A stretch of 46,184 bases of DNA from JANOGU01 sp964499865 (GCA_964499865.1 CAZCPY010000004.1:1-46184), one strand, 5' to 3'; positions 1-7,908 are shown, numbered from the stretch's first letter. Notes: generated by a model from the letters alone, not told the origin. Numbers and translations: made by a program.

Positions 1-40
1 GTGAATCATGTTCCGAAAACCGGGTCGAGGGCAGACTTCT

Positions 41-280
41 TCAGCAGCCTGCTAGTGCAACGGCCTTGACAAAGGCCTCAACGTCGGGTCGTCGATGCTG
101 AACTCCAACTACTTCCGCCATAAAGGTGGCTTTCACCCACTTCCCTTCAGGCATGAATCTATCAGTCCCAATCACACCCTTCGGCAGAAAAGAGAAAGTC
201 TGTCTTTGGATAGGTACCTTTTGCTCGACTGGGGCTTCAATGAGCCTCTTTTTGCCAAAAAGCCAAGAAAAGAGAGACAT
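41..280 (-). CDS. Small protein, probably a truncated HIRAN-like domain protein
   Basis: A 79-residue frame on the minus strand. The start is supported by a good ribosome-binding site (GGAGG about 6 bases before the ATG). The protein begins with a short hydrophobic MSLFSWLFG segment. Near the C-terminus is AEVVGVQHRRPDVEAFVKA, which resembles the first strand and helix of the HIRAN domain (a DNA-end or nucleic-acid binding fold). The later part of that domain, with the usual EP-N-YD-NA core, is absent. The frame stops at 41-43, and neither other frame to the window edge restores that core. The DNA here is clearly lower in GC than the rest of the window. The gene is probably a truncated or acquired remnant. 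The HIRAN assignment is a visual impression only. Confidence 0.45.
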   Translation of the reverse strand: MSLFSWLFGKKRLIEAPVEQKVPIQRQTFSFLPKGVIGTDRFMPEGKWVKATFMAEVVGVQHRRPDVEAFVKAVALAGC

Positions 281-324
281 GCCACCCTCCTCGAAGATTC
301 TACAGCACCCTTGATCCAGAAGAC

Positions 325-1089
325 CTATTTGGGAGCCAAGAGCCTACTCGGCCTAATTGCCTCCGCCGCCTTGAACAGGCCGAAGGTCTGGTTGACGTAG
401 TTCACCACCCCCGACAGCTTGTCGAGATAGGCCAGAAGCTCGGGCGTCCGCTCCGCCTCGACCATCTGCACCGGGCGGTCCGGACCTTCCGACTCGAACT
501 GCACGTAGAACAAGGGCTCGCCCCGCCGCAGCAGAAGGTCGCGCTCGGGCTCGTGCCATTCGAAGGCCCACATCAGCGGCCGCGGCCAGACATGCACCGG
601 GAACCGCCCGCCGAAGATCGTGCCGGGCAGGCTTTCGCGGCGGTAATGCGCGAAGGTGCCGACCTGCGTCAGCCAGACCGGCTCGTCGGCGATGAAGCAG
701 TAGGGCAGCGACAACTGGATCGTCGGGCGGTCGGGAAAGCGCCACTCGGCCTCGTTCACCAGCGTCAGGACCTGGTTCAGCTTGGACGACCGCACCGCAC
801 TCGCCGTCCCCGCCCGGTTGACCAGCACCGGCTTGCCCTTGTCGTCGCGGGCAAAGCCGATGTGCAGGTCGAAGGGGCATTTCACCACGAAGTAGCGGCT
901 CTCCATCTGGATCACCGCGGGGCAGCGGCTGGCGCTTTTCGCATGCGCCTTGTTGGGTGGCCGCACCGTCAGCCGCTCGGGCGCCTCGTACAGAAGGCCG
1001 CCCTTCGTCTCGGTCAGGAACCAGCCCACCTGCACCGGCCCCGAACGCGGGCCGTCCTCGGGGCGGTCGAGCGTAAGCGTGATCTGCAT
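325..1089 (-). CDS. Conserved-looking protein of unknown function (254 aa)
   Basis: I do not recognise this gene. It encodes a soluble 254-residue protein with no signal peptide or membrane segment. It is rich in aromatic residues, with stretches such as CPAVIQMESRYFVVKCPFDL, LSLPYCFIADEPVWL and RPLMWAFEWHEPER. It ends in a helical tail (LDKLSGVVNYVNQTFGLFKAAEA). Normal amino-acid composition and codon use support a real gene. The start chosen at 1089 has GGAGG just upstream. A longer in-frame ATG at 1173, lying inside a dispersed repeat, would add 28 arginine/glycine-rich residues and is less likely. The gene is divergent from pyrF, and the truncated small gene follows it on the same strand after 44 bases. 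Confidence 0.75.
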   Translation of the reverse strand: MQITLTLDRPEDGPRSGPVQVGWFLTETKGGLLYEAPERLTVRPPNKAHAKSASRCPAVIQMESRYFVVKCPFDLHIGFARDDKGKPVLVNRAGTASAVRSSKLNQVLTLVNEAEWRFPDRPTIQLSLPYCFIADEPVWLTQVGTFAHYRRESLPGTIFGGRFPVHVWPRPLMWAFEWHEPERDLLLRRGEPLFYVQFESEGPDRPVQMVEAERTPELLAYLDKLSGVVNYVNQTFGLFKAAEAIRPSRLLAPK

Positions 1090-1169
1090 GGCGCCTCCGG
1101 CTTTGCCGCCAGCAAGCCCGCGCACCCGTCCCCTGTCAATCGCCGCCGGCCAAACGCGCCCTTGCCCCT

Positions 1170-1219
1170 TCATCTCTTCGCAAATATCCCGCGGGGGTCC
1201 GGGGGCGCGAAGCCCCCGG
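1170..1219 (-). repeat. Dispersed intergenic repeat, GGGATATTTG type, copy 1
   Basis: Read on the minus strand this contains a perfect 8-bp GC stem with a 5-base loop (1199-1219), then GGGATATTTGCGAAGAG followed by ATGA. The last 21 bases match 37228-37248 (plus strand) at 20 positions. In both copies the conserved part leads into a downstream gene on the same strand. Here the ATG (1171-1173) is in frame with the unknown gene that is more likely to start at 1089. Similar sequences are, to my knowledge, frequent in Rhodobacterales intergenic regions. Confidence 0.7.
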
Positions 1220-1245
1220 GGCCCTCCACCTGCGGGACGATTGCC

Positions 1246-1944
1246 ATGGATGACCGCCTGATCGTGGCGCTGGACGTGCCGAACCTGGTCGCGGGCCTCG
1301 CGCTGGTGGACCGGATCGGGCCGCAGGTCGGCTTCTACAAGATCGGGCTCGGCATGCTGACGGGCGGGGGCCTCGCGCTGGCGATGGAGCTCAGGGAGCG
1401 GGGCCTTCGCGTGTTCCTGGACCTCAAGCTCTTCGACATCGGCGCCACGGTCACGGCGGCGGTGCGGGGGATCGCGGGCTACGGGCTCGACTTCCTGACC
1501 GTGCACGGCGACCCCCAGGTGGTGGCCGCGGCGGTCGAAGGGGCGCGGGGCAGCGGCCTGCGCATCCTTGCGGTGACGGTGCTGACCTCGCTCGACCGCG
1601 CCGACCTCGACGCCAACCTGATCCGCGCGGGGGAGGTAGCCGAGATCGCGGTCGAACGCGCCGCCCGCGCGCTGGCGGCGGGCGCGCATGGGGTGACCGC
1701 AAGCCCGCACGACGCCGCCGCGATGCGCGCCCTGCCGGGCGCGGCGGGCCGGCTGATCGTGACCCCCGGCGTGCGGCCCGCGGGGGCGTCGGCGGGCGAC
1801 CAGAAGCGGGTGGCCAGCCCCGCCGCGGCCTTGGCCGACGGTGCCGACCACATCGTCGTCGGCCGCCCGGTCTGGGCTGCGCCCGACCCGCGAGCCGCCG
1901 CCGCGGCGGTCCTGCGCGAAATCGCGGGCGTCGCGCGCCGGTGA
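1246..1944 (+). CDS. pyrF: Orotidine 5'-phosphate decarboxylase
   Basis: Catalyses the last step of de novo UMP synthesis, OMP to UMP plus CO2, in the cytoplasm. The 232-residue length is normal for the bacterial enzyme. The active-site Asp-Lys-Asp set is visible as FLDLKLFDIG (Asp59, Lys61, Asp64). Other family marks are IVALDVP at the N-terminus, the TVHG strand, VTPGVR (phosphate-binding region) and the closing DHIVVGRPVW. The usual His before the last Asp is Phe here, which is tolerated outside the catalytic set. The gene stands alone, divergent from the unknown gene at 325-1089 and convergent with the HlyD-type gene. Confidence 0.97.
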   Translation: MDDRLIVALDVPNLVAGLALVDRIGPQVGFYKIGLGMLTGGGLALAMELRERGLRVFLDLKLFDIGATVTAAVRGIAGYGLDFLTVHGDPQVVAAAVEGARGSGLRILAVTVLTSLDRADLDANLIRAGEVAEIAVERAARALAAGAHGVTASPHDAAAMRALPGAAGRLIVTPGVRPAGASAGDQKRVASPAAALADGADHIVVGRPVWAAPDPRAAAAAVLREIAGVARR

Positions 1945-1966
1945 CCTCCGCGCCCCCCTTCCCGAT

Positions 1967-1989
1967 CCCCTCTCCGCGGGGAAGAGGGG
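1967..1989. repeat. GC-rich hairpin between convergent genes
   Basis: CCCCTCT and AGAGGGG form a 7-bp stem extended by two more G-C pairs with one bulged base. It lies 23 bases after the pyrF stop, between convergent pyrF and the secretion operon. It resembles the left arm of the composite repeats at 17892-17990 and 44495-44593 and may serve as a two-way terminator, although no T-run follows. Confidence 0.5.
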
Positions 1990-2057
1990 GAGGCGCCCGG
2001 CACTCCGGCATCGCCCGTTGCGGGGCGGGCGCCCCGGTCTTGCCCCGCAGACCCGCA

Positions 2058-2074
2058 CCGGCCTTGCGCCGGGG
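2058..2074 (+). repeat. REP-like palindromic sequence, copy 1
   Basis: The 17-base sequence CCGGCCTTGCGCCGGGG occurs here and, exactly inverted, at 10392-10408. It is a near-palindrome (CCGGC/GCCGG arms) in the gap between pyrF and the HlyD-type gene. Confidence 0.55.
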
Positions 2075-2112
2075 CCTCGCCCGCCGCAAAGGCATCGCGC
2101 GTCACGCCTGCC

Positions 2113-3411
2113 CTAACTCTCCCGGAACGCGCGCGCGAAATAGTCGGTGAAGGGCTTGACCAGATAGGCCAGCGGGCTGCGGGCACCCGTCTGGATGAAG
2201 GCCTGGACCGGCATCCCCGGCACCAGCGTCAGGTCGGCCAGGCGGGCGAGCTCTCCCGGATCGGGCACGATCTCGGTGCGGTAGAAGGTCAGGCCGGTGC
2301 GTTCGTCCATCAGCGCATCCGCCGCCACCACCGCCACGCGGCCCTTCAGTTCCGGCGTGGTGCGGCTGTTGAAGGCGGGGAACGTCAGCACCACCGGCTG
2401 GCCCTGGCGCACCTCGTCGATGTTGATCGGCGACACGCGGGCGGCGATGACCAGCGGGCGGTCCTGCGGGATGAGGTAGAGCACAGGCTCGGCCGGGCGC
2501 AGCACGGCGCGCGGCGTCGTCACCTGCAGGCCCAGAACGATGCCCGACACCGGCGCCACGATGTCCAGCCGCAGGATGCGTTCGGCCAGCGCGCGGCGGC
2601 GTTCGGCCAGTTCAAGCTCGCGGAAGCCCAGGTCGCGCAGCTGGCTGTTGGCCTCCTCGCGCCGCGCGGCGCCCAGGCGCAGGACCTCGATCTCGATCTC
2701 GGTGATCCGCCCTTCGCTGGCCGCGCGGGTGGCGGCCAGTTCGCCCACCTGCCCCAGAAGGCGCGCCTCTTCCCGCTGCAGCGCCAGCACGCGGCCCGCC
2801 TCGGCCAGGCCGCGGTCGCGCAGGGTCTGGACCGAGGCGAGTTCCTCGCGGATCAGCGACAGCTGCCGCGTCAGCGCCTGCGACTGCGCGTCGATCCCCT
2901 CGATCTGGCTGGCCGTCTGGTCGGCACGGCGGTTCAGCTGGTCAACCTCGGTGCGCTGCGTCTCGGCCCGGGCGGCGAACAGGCGCGACTGGCCCTCCAT
3001 CAGCCCGGCCACGTCGGGGCGGGTGGCGGCGGCGGCGACCAGTTCAGGGGCAAAGGCGATGGCGGGGGCGTCGTCGCGTTCCGCCTCCAGCCGGCCCTTG
3101 CGGGACATCACCTCGAAAAGCTGGCTCTCGACGATGGCGAGTTCGGATTTCAGCAGCGTGCCGTCCAGCCGCAGCAGAACATCGCCCGCCGCCACCCGCG
3201 CGCCTTCGGTCACCGCGATTTCGGCCACCACGCCGCCGTCGGGGTGCTGCACGATCTGGCGGTTCTGTTCCACCTCGATCTGGCCCGAGGCGACGACGGC
3301 GCCGCTGATCGTGGCCAGGACCGACCACAGCCCGAGGCCGCCCACCAGCAGGGCCACCGTCAGCAGGCCCGCAAGGACCGGACCGCGGGCAGACCAGCGC
3401 TGCGGCGTCAT
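2113..3411 (-). CDS. Type I secretion periplasmic adaptor, HlyD family
   Basis: A 432-residue membrane-fusion protein that would link an inner-membrane ABC exporter to a TolC-type outer-membrane channel. One N-terminal transmembrane helix (LAGLLTVALLVGGLGLWSVLA) is followed by a first biotinyl-lipoyl half (VVASGQIEVEQNRQIVQHPDGGVV, a hallmark of PrtE/HlyD proteins). A long coiled coil follows at roughly residues 90-270, then the second lipoyl half (LDIVAPVSGIVLGLQV) and a beta-barrel C-terminal region. Its ATG overlaps the stop of the upstream ABC exporter gene (ATGA), so the two are translationally coupled. No secreted substrate with RTX repeats and no TolC gene lies in the window. Confidence 0.95.
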   Translation of the reverse strand: MTPQRWSARGPVLAGLLTVALLVGGLGLWSVLATISGAVVASGQIEVEQNRQIVQHPDGGVVAEIAVTEGARVAAGDVLLRLDGTLLKSELAIVESQLFEVMSRKGRLEAERDDAPAIAFAPELVAAAATRPDVAGLMEGQSRLFAARAETQRTEVDQLNRRADQTASQIEGIDAQSQALTRQLSLIREELASVQTLRDRGLAEAGRVLALQREEARLLGQVGELAATRAASEGRITEIEIEVLRLGAARREEANSQLRDLGFRELELAERRRALAERILRLDIVAPVSGIVLGLQVTTPRAVLRPAEPVLYLIPQDRPLVIAARVSPINIDEVRQGQPVVLTFPAFNSRTTPELKGRVAVVAADALMDERTGLTFYRTEIVPDPGELARLADLTLVPGMPVQAFIQTGARSPLAYLVKPFTDYFARAFRES

Positions 3412-5144
3412 GTGACCCCCCCGGGGCCGGCGGTGCGGACGATCTCGGTGTGGTTCTTGACCATCTCGCGCAGCACCTGGTCGCGCGGCCCGAAGGCGCG
3501 GCGCAGGCCGTCCTCCAGCACCAGCAGCGTGTCGCATTCCTGGATGGCGGCGGGGCGGTGGGCCATGATGATGACCGACCGCCCCTCGGCCTTCATGCCG
3601 CGGATCGCCGTGTTCAGCGCCATCGAGCCGTCGTTGTCGAGGTTGGCGTTGGGTTCGTCCAGCACCAAGAGCACCGGGTCGCCGTAGAGCGCCCGCGCCA
3701 GCCCGATGCGCTGGATCTGCCCGCCGGACAGCCGCGCGCCCAGGCTGGCCACCCGGGTGTCATAGCCGTCGGGCAGGCGCAGGATCATCTCGTGCGCGGC
3801 GGCGGCGCGGGCGGCGGCGACCACGCGGTCGGAGTCCGGGTCGGCCGACAGGCGGGCGATGTTGTCGGCGATGGTGCCGTCGAACAGGCTGACGCGCTGC
3901 GGCAGATAGCCCAGCAGGCCGCCCAGCACGTCGGGGTCGTACTGGTCCAGCGGCGCGCCATCCAGCCGGATCTTGCCCGCCGCGGGCCGCCAGACGCCGA
4001 TCAGCGCGCGCGCCAGCGTCGACTTGCCCGAGCCGGAGGGCCCGATGATCCCCAGCGCCTGCCCCGCCTCCAGCCGGAAGGACACGCCGCGCAGCACCGC
4101 GAGCTGTTCGCCCGGCGGCACGACCGACAGGTTCGACACGTCGAGCACCGCCCTGGGCCGCGGCAGCGCGATGCGGGCGGGGTCCACCGGCATCGCCGTC
4201 AGCAGCAGCGCCAGCCGCGCCCAGCCTTCCTGCGCGCGCTGCGCCACCTGCCACTGGCCCACCGCAGTCTCGATCGGCGCCAGCGCCCGGCCCATCAGGA
4301 TCGACGACGCGATCATCGCCCCGGGGGAAAGTTCGGCCCGCAGCACCAGCCAGGCGCCCAGGCCCAGTACCGCCGATTGCAGGAACAGCCGGAAGGTGCG
4401 CGACAGCGTGGTGAAGCCGCCGCCCGTATCGGCGGCGGCCAGGCTGCGGGCCAGCGCCTCGCCCCGCGCCTTCTGCCAGCGGGCGAAGGCGGCCCGCCCC
4501 ATGCCCAGCGCCTGCACCGTCTCGGCCTCGGCCTTCAGCGTTTCGGCCAGGCGTTCGGCCTGGAGCGTCGCGGCGTTGGCCTGCGCCAGCGGCAGGGCCA
4601 GCGCGCGCTGGTTCAGCAGCGTCACGCCCACCAGCACCGCCCCGCCCGCCACCGCCAGCAGGCCCAGCCAGGGATGGAAGACGAAGATCGCGGCCAGGAA
4701 CAGCGGCGTCCAGGGCAGGTCGAACAGCGCCACCAGCACCGGCGAGGCAAGGAACCGCTGCACCGCCTCGAGGTCGCGCTGCGCGGCCTGCGCCGTCTGG
4801 TCGCCGGGCACCAGCGCCATCCGGCGCACGGCGGCCTGAAACACGCGGCGGTCCAGCCGGTCCTGGAACCGCGCCCCCACCCGCCCCAGCACGCGCTGCC
4901 GCGCGCCGTCGATCACGCCCATGGCCAGGAACAGGAAGACGACCAGGATCGACAGCGCGACCAGGGTTTCCTCGGACCGCGAGCCCAGCACGCGGTCGTA
5001 GACCTGCAGCATGTAAAGCGGGCCGGTCAGCATCAGCAGGTTCACCACCACGCTGAACAGCGCCACCGTCCAGAACAGGCCGCGCGATTCGCGCCGCGTG
5101 GCGCGCAGCTCGCCCAGGCCCCTGCGCACGTCCGGTCCCGTCAT
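3408..5144 (-). CDS. Type I secretion system ABC exporter (PrtD/HlyB class)
   Basis: A 578-residue fused membrane and ATPase half-transporter of the inner membrane. The N-terminal ABC transmembrane domain starts with FWTVALFSVVVNLLMLTGPLYMLQVYDRVLGSRSEETLVAL, very typical of PrtD-type exporters of proteases and RTX-like proteins. The ATPase domain shows Walker A GPSGSGKST, the Q-loop region GYLPQRVSLFDGT, signature LSGGQ and Walker B VLLVLDEPNANLD. There is no N-terminal C39 peptidase-like domain. The start has a GGAGGG site upstream. It is the first gene of a two-gene operon with the adaptor, which it overlaps by 4 bp. The substrate is unknown. Confidence 0.96.
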   Translation of the reverse strand: MTGPDVRRGLGELRATRRESRGLFWTVALFSVVVNLLMLTGPLYMLQVYDRVLGSRSEETLVALSILVVFLFLAMGVIDGARQRVLGRVGARFQDRLDRRVFQAAVRRMALVPGDQTAQAAQRDLEAVQRFLASPVLVALFDLPWTPLFLAAIFVFHPWLGLLAVAGGAVLVGVTLLNQRALALPLAQANAATLQAERLAETLKAEAETVQALGMGRAAFARWQKARGEALARSLAAADTGGGFTTLSRTFRLFLQSAVLGLGAWLVLRAELSPGAMIASSILMGRALAPIETAVGQWQVAQRAQEGWARLALLLTAMPVDPARIALPRPRAVLDVSNLSVVPPGEQLAVLRGVSFRLEAGQALGIIGPSGSGKSTLARALIGVWRPAAGKIRLDGAPLDQYDPDVLGGLLGYLPQRVSLFDGTIADNIARLSADPDSDRVVAAARAAAAHEMILRLPDGYDTRVASLGARLSGGQIQRIGLARALYGDPVLLVLDEPNANLDNDGSMALNTAIRGMKAEGRSVIIMAHRPAAIQECDTLLVLEDGLRRAFGPRDQVLREMVKNHTEIVRTAGPGGVT

Positions 5145-5324
5145 CCTGCCCTCCGCGGCCTGCCCGACGACGACGGGCGGCGGCGCGTTTAATTCGCGAA
5201 CATCCGCCCGAAGCCGGTCCCGTGCCGGTCCGGGCGGTTGCCACCGGCGGCGGCGCTGCGTAACCCTGCCTTGAAAGGGGGCGCCCGCGCAGCACATCCC
5301 GGCCGGCGGGGCGAGGTTAGGTCG

Positions 5325-6092
5325 ATGGCGTTAACAAATCCATGCCTTTTGCCGCGGCCGCGCCATTTGCCCGGCATTGTCGCGCTGTTCGTGCTCTGGG
5401 CCTGCGCGGCGCCGGTGCCTTCCGGCATCAACGACCCCGACGAGGCCGCCAACCGCCAGATCCACGCCTTCAACCGGACCGTCGACCGCGCCCTGCTGAA
5501 ACCCGCCTCGGGCGCCTACGGCGGGGTGATCCCCGAACCGCTGCGGCAGGGCGTGTCGAATTTCGCCAGCAACCTCGACATCCCCGGCGATGTCGCCAAC
5601 GGCCTGCTGCAGGGCCGTCCCGGCAAGGCGATGGAGAACACGCTGCGCTTCGCCATCAACTCCACCCTCGGCATCGGCGGCCTGTTCGACCCCGCCCGGG
5701 CGATGGGGATCGAGGGCGACCCGACCGATTTCGGCGAGACGCTGCACGTCTGGGGCGTGCCCGAAGGCGCCTACCAGGAACTGCCGCTGGTCGGCCCCTC
5801 GACCGACCGCGACACGGTGGGGGCCATCGTCGATCTGGCGCTGAACCCGGTGCGGCTGGCCTTCCCGGGCCGTCTGGGCACTGCCGCGACGGTGGCGGGG
5901 GTGGCTGAAACACTTGGTGATCGGTACAGGTTTTCCGATACCGTCGATTCGGTCCTATATGACAGTGCGGACAGCTACGCGCAGGCGCGTCTGCTGTATC
6001 TTCAGAACCGCCGCTACGAACTCGGCCAGACCGGGGCGGGCGGCGCAGAGGACGATTTCGTTGACCCCTACGAGGACCCCTATGCTCCGTAA
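5325..6092 (+). CDS. mlaA: MlaA/VacJ family outer-membrane lipoprotein
   Basis: MlaA removes mislocalised phospholipids from the outer leaflet of the outer membrane and passes them to periplasmic MlaC. The 255-residue precursor has a signal peptide ending in LWAC, a lipobox with an unusual Trp before the Ala-Cys. The family core is clear: NDPDEAANRQIHAFNRTVDRALLKP, then FASNLDIPGDVANGLLQG, INSTLGIGGLFDPARAMGI and DFGETLHVWGVPEGAYQELPLVGPSTDRDTVG. The start at 5325 gives a normal signal peptide and has GAGG upstream; an upstream in-frame ATG would add an unlikely 29-residue extension. The gene overlaps mlaC by 11 bp, so they form one unit. It is divergent from the secretion operon. Confidence 0.96.
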   Translation: MALTNPCLLPRPRHLPGIVALFVLWACAAPVPSGINDPDEAANRQIHAFNRTVDRALLKPASGAYGGVIPEPLRQGVSNFASNLDIPGDVANGLLQGRPGKAMENTLRFAINSTLGIGGLFDPARAMGIEGDPTDFGETLHVWGVPEGAYQELPLVGPSTDRDTVGAIVDLALNPVRLAFPGRLGTAATVAGVAETLGDRYRFSDTVDSVLYDSADSYAQARLLYLQNRRYELGQTGAGGAEDDFVDPYEDPYAP

Positions 6093-6702
6093 GCCCGCCG
6101 CGCAGCCGCTTCTGACCCGCCGCGGCTTTGGCACCGGCGCCATCGGCACGGTGGCCCTTGCGCTGGCGCCGTTCCCGGCGCCGGCGCTGGAGGTGGCCTC
6201 GGCCCGCGCGCTGATCGACCGCGCGGTGGCCGAGGTGAATGCGATCATCAGCTCCGGCAAGTCCGAGACCGCGATGTTCGCCGATTTCGAGCGGCTGTTC
6301 GTGCGCTATGCCGACGTGCCGGTGATCGCGCGCTCGGCACTCGGGCCCGCGGCGCGGCAGGCCTCGCCGGGGCAGCTTTCGGCCTTCACCAAGGCCTTCC
6401 AGGGCTACATCGCCCGCAAGTACGGCCGCCGCTTCCGCGAGTTCATCGGCGGCCGGATCGAGGTGACCGACGCCCGCCCGATCAAGAGCTATTTCGAGGT
6501 GATCTCGGTCGCCTACCTGCAGGGCGAGGCGCCCTTCGACCTGCGCTGGCATGTCAGCGACAGGTCGGGCAAGAGCCTGTTCTTCAACCTGATCATCGAA
6601 GGCGTGAACATGCTGGCGTCCGAGCGCACGGAAATCGGCGCGATGCTGGACCGCCGCCGCGGCGACATCGACGCGCTGATCGCCGACCTCAAGGCGGCGT
6701 GA
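6082..6702 (+). CDS. mlaC: MlaC/Ttg2D family periplasmic phospholipid-binding protein
   Basis: A 206-residue precursor of the periplasmic shuttle that carries phospholipids between MlaA and the inner-membrane MlaFEDB complex. It begins with a Tat-like signal (LLTRRGFGTGAIGTVALALAP ending PAPALE). The body has the MlaC pattern: a helical N-terminal part, AFTKAFQGYIARKYGRRFREF, and the barrel segments FDLRWHVSDRSGKSLFFNLIIEGVNML and RTEIGAMLDRRRGDIDALIADL. The start lies inside the end of mlaA. The 3' end overlaps the convergent kinase gene by 14 bp. The inner-membrane mlaFED genes are not in the window. Confidence 0.93.
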   Translation: MLRKPAAQPLLTRRGFGTGAIGTVALALAPFPAPALEVASARALIDRAVAEVNAIISSGKSETAMFADFERLFVRYADVPVIARSALGPAARQASPGQLSAFTKAFQGYIARKYGRRFREFIGGRIEVTDARPIKSYFEVISVAYLQGEAPFDLRWHVSDRSGKSLFFNLIIEGVNMLASERTEIGAMLDRRRGDIDALIADLKAA

Positions 6703-7516
6703 ACGCCAGCTCCACCCGCGCCGCAGCGGCATAGCCCGGCGCGCCGCGGGCCGCGCGCCACAGGCAGTGCAGCGCCAGCCGCCAGTGCAGCAGGGGTGCG
6801 AGCGCACGGTAGCGCGCGGCCACATGGTCCGGGCAGGCGGCGAGGAAGGCCGCCCTCTCGCCGTCCTCCAGCGGGCGGCCGCGGTAGAGCCGCTGCATCG
6901 CGGGCGACAGGAAGGCCGCCAGGTCCTCGGCCGGGTCGGCCAGGGCCGGGCACTGCCAGTCGATCAGGCTCGCCGCACCGCCGGGCCCCACGATCAGGTT
7001 GCCGGGCACCGGGTCGCCGTGGACGGGGACGGGCCGCGGCAGGGGCGCCACGCCGGGGTCTGGCGGCGCCGCGGGCGCGGCCCCGGGCAGGCCGCGGGCA
7101 ATCGCCACGGCCGAGGCGAGGACCGCCGCGCCACCCGTGGCGCGCGGCGGGAAGGGCGGGCCGGGCGCCCCGGCATGCAGCGCCGCCAGCGCGCGCGCCG
7201 CCACCGCAGGCCCCCGCCGCCAGGGCCGACCGGGCATGCGGTCATAGACCAGCGCCCCGCCAAGGTCCGCCCGCAGCCGCGGCGCCAGGCCGATGGGCGC
7301 GAGGTGGCGCAGCGCCAGCGCCTCCAGCGCCGGATCGTTGGGGAAAAGCGGGCTGTTCTCGCCCGCGCCCGGCAGCTTGACCATCACCGGCCCCACCCGC
7401 CACACCCGGTTCACCCGCCCGCCCGCCTGCACCACCCAGGGCGCGCCCGCCGCCTCGGGGCAGGCCGCCACCACACGCGCGCGCAGGTCGTCGGGAGGAG
7501 GGGCCGCACCGGTCAT
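6689..7516 (-). CDS. APH-fold small-molecule kinase (phosphotransferase)
   Basis: A 275-residue aminoglycoside-phosphotransferase/choline-kinase fold protein. An N-terminal nucleotide-binding lobe (GGRVNRVWRVGPVMVKLPG) is followed by the catalytic loop VHGDPVPGNLIV (general base Asp and Asn) and the metal-binding LIDWQCPALADPAEDLAAFL segment. The family includes kinases for choline, thiamine, homoserine and aminoglycosides; nothing in the sequence fixes the substrate. The WQCP context differs from the choline-kinase WEY pattern seen in the 28084 gene. It stands alone and is convergent with mlaC. The following gap toward the SGNH lipoprotein gene contains an REP element. Confidence 0.88.
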   Translation of the reverse strand: MTGAAPPPDDLRARVVAACPEAAGAPWVVQAGGRVNRVWRVGPVMVKLPGAGENSPLFPNDPALEALALRHLAPIGLAPRLRADLGGALVYDRMPGRPWRRGPAVAARALAALHAGAPGPPFPPRATGGAAVLASAVAIARGLPGAAPAAPPDPGVAPLPRPVPVHGDPVPGNLIVGPGGAASLIDWQCPALADPAEDLAAFLSPAMQRLYRGRPLEDGERAAFLAACPDHVAARYRALAPLLHWRLALHCLWRAARGAPGYAAAARVELAFTPP

Positions 7517-7719
7517 CCGGCCGCCCCCTAGCGCGCGCCGCGCCGGGGCGGAAGGGCCCGCGCCGCGGTGCATCCCGCAACGGCCGCCGCACGTCCCCGA
7601 CATCGGGCGGAACGGGGCCCGCCGGACCCGGTGCCCTGCCGGTGCCGATGGCCCCGCCCCGGCGCATTCGGCCGGGGCCTCCACCTCCGCCCCGCGGTGC
7701 GGTGCGCGCGACGGCGCAG

Positions 7720-7746
7720 GGTCCCGGGTCAGGCCCGGGACGGGGT
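7720..7746 (+). repeat. REP-like palindrome, copy 1, in the 7517-7908 gap
   Basis: A 27-base sequence centred on CCCGGGTCAGGCCCGGG, whose exact inverse lies at 10330-10356. It can form a 7-bp CCCGGGA-type stem. It belongs in style to the CCCGGGTCAAGCCCGGG repeats common in alphaproteobacteria. The rest of the 392-base gap (7517-7908) is GC-rich and holds no convincing gene; it must carry the promoter of the lipoprotein gene and that of the kinase, but I cannot place either. Confidence 0.65.
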
Positions 7747-7908
7747 TTCCCGACAGGACCCCGACGACCGCCGCGGCAGCGATTCCCGCGGCGGATCGTC
7801 CCCGGGAACGGCAGAGGCAGCGCATTTGCCCTGGCATCGGCAGAAACCGCCTTGATTGCGCCCGGATTCCCCGGCAACCGGAAGGCAAAGCTTTCGCGGT
7901 GCGGTGCC

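Noticed and set aside
1..40. Resemblance of the first bases (ATGTTCCGAAAACCGG) to a repeat common in Rhizobiales
   Set aside because: Only a short partial match at the window edge; without flanking sequence it cannot be supported.
3450..5192. A plus-strand open frame of 580 codons opposite the ABC exporter gene
   Set aside because: Antisense low-complexity sequence; the exporter has all ABC motifs.
5193..5200. TTCGCGAA palindrome between the exporter gene and mlaA, considered as an operator
   Set aside because: An 8-base palindrome is expected by chance at this length and no second copy or known box fits.
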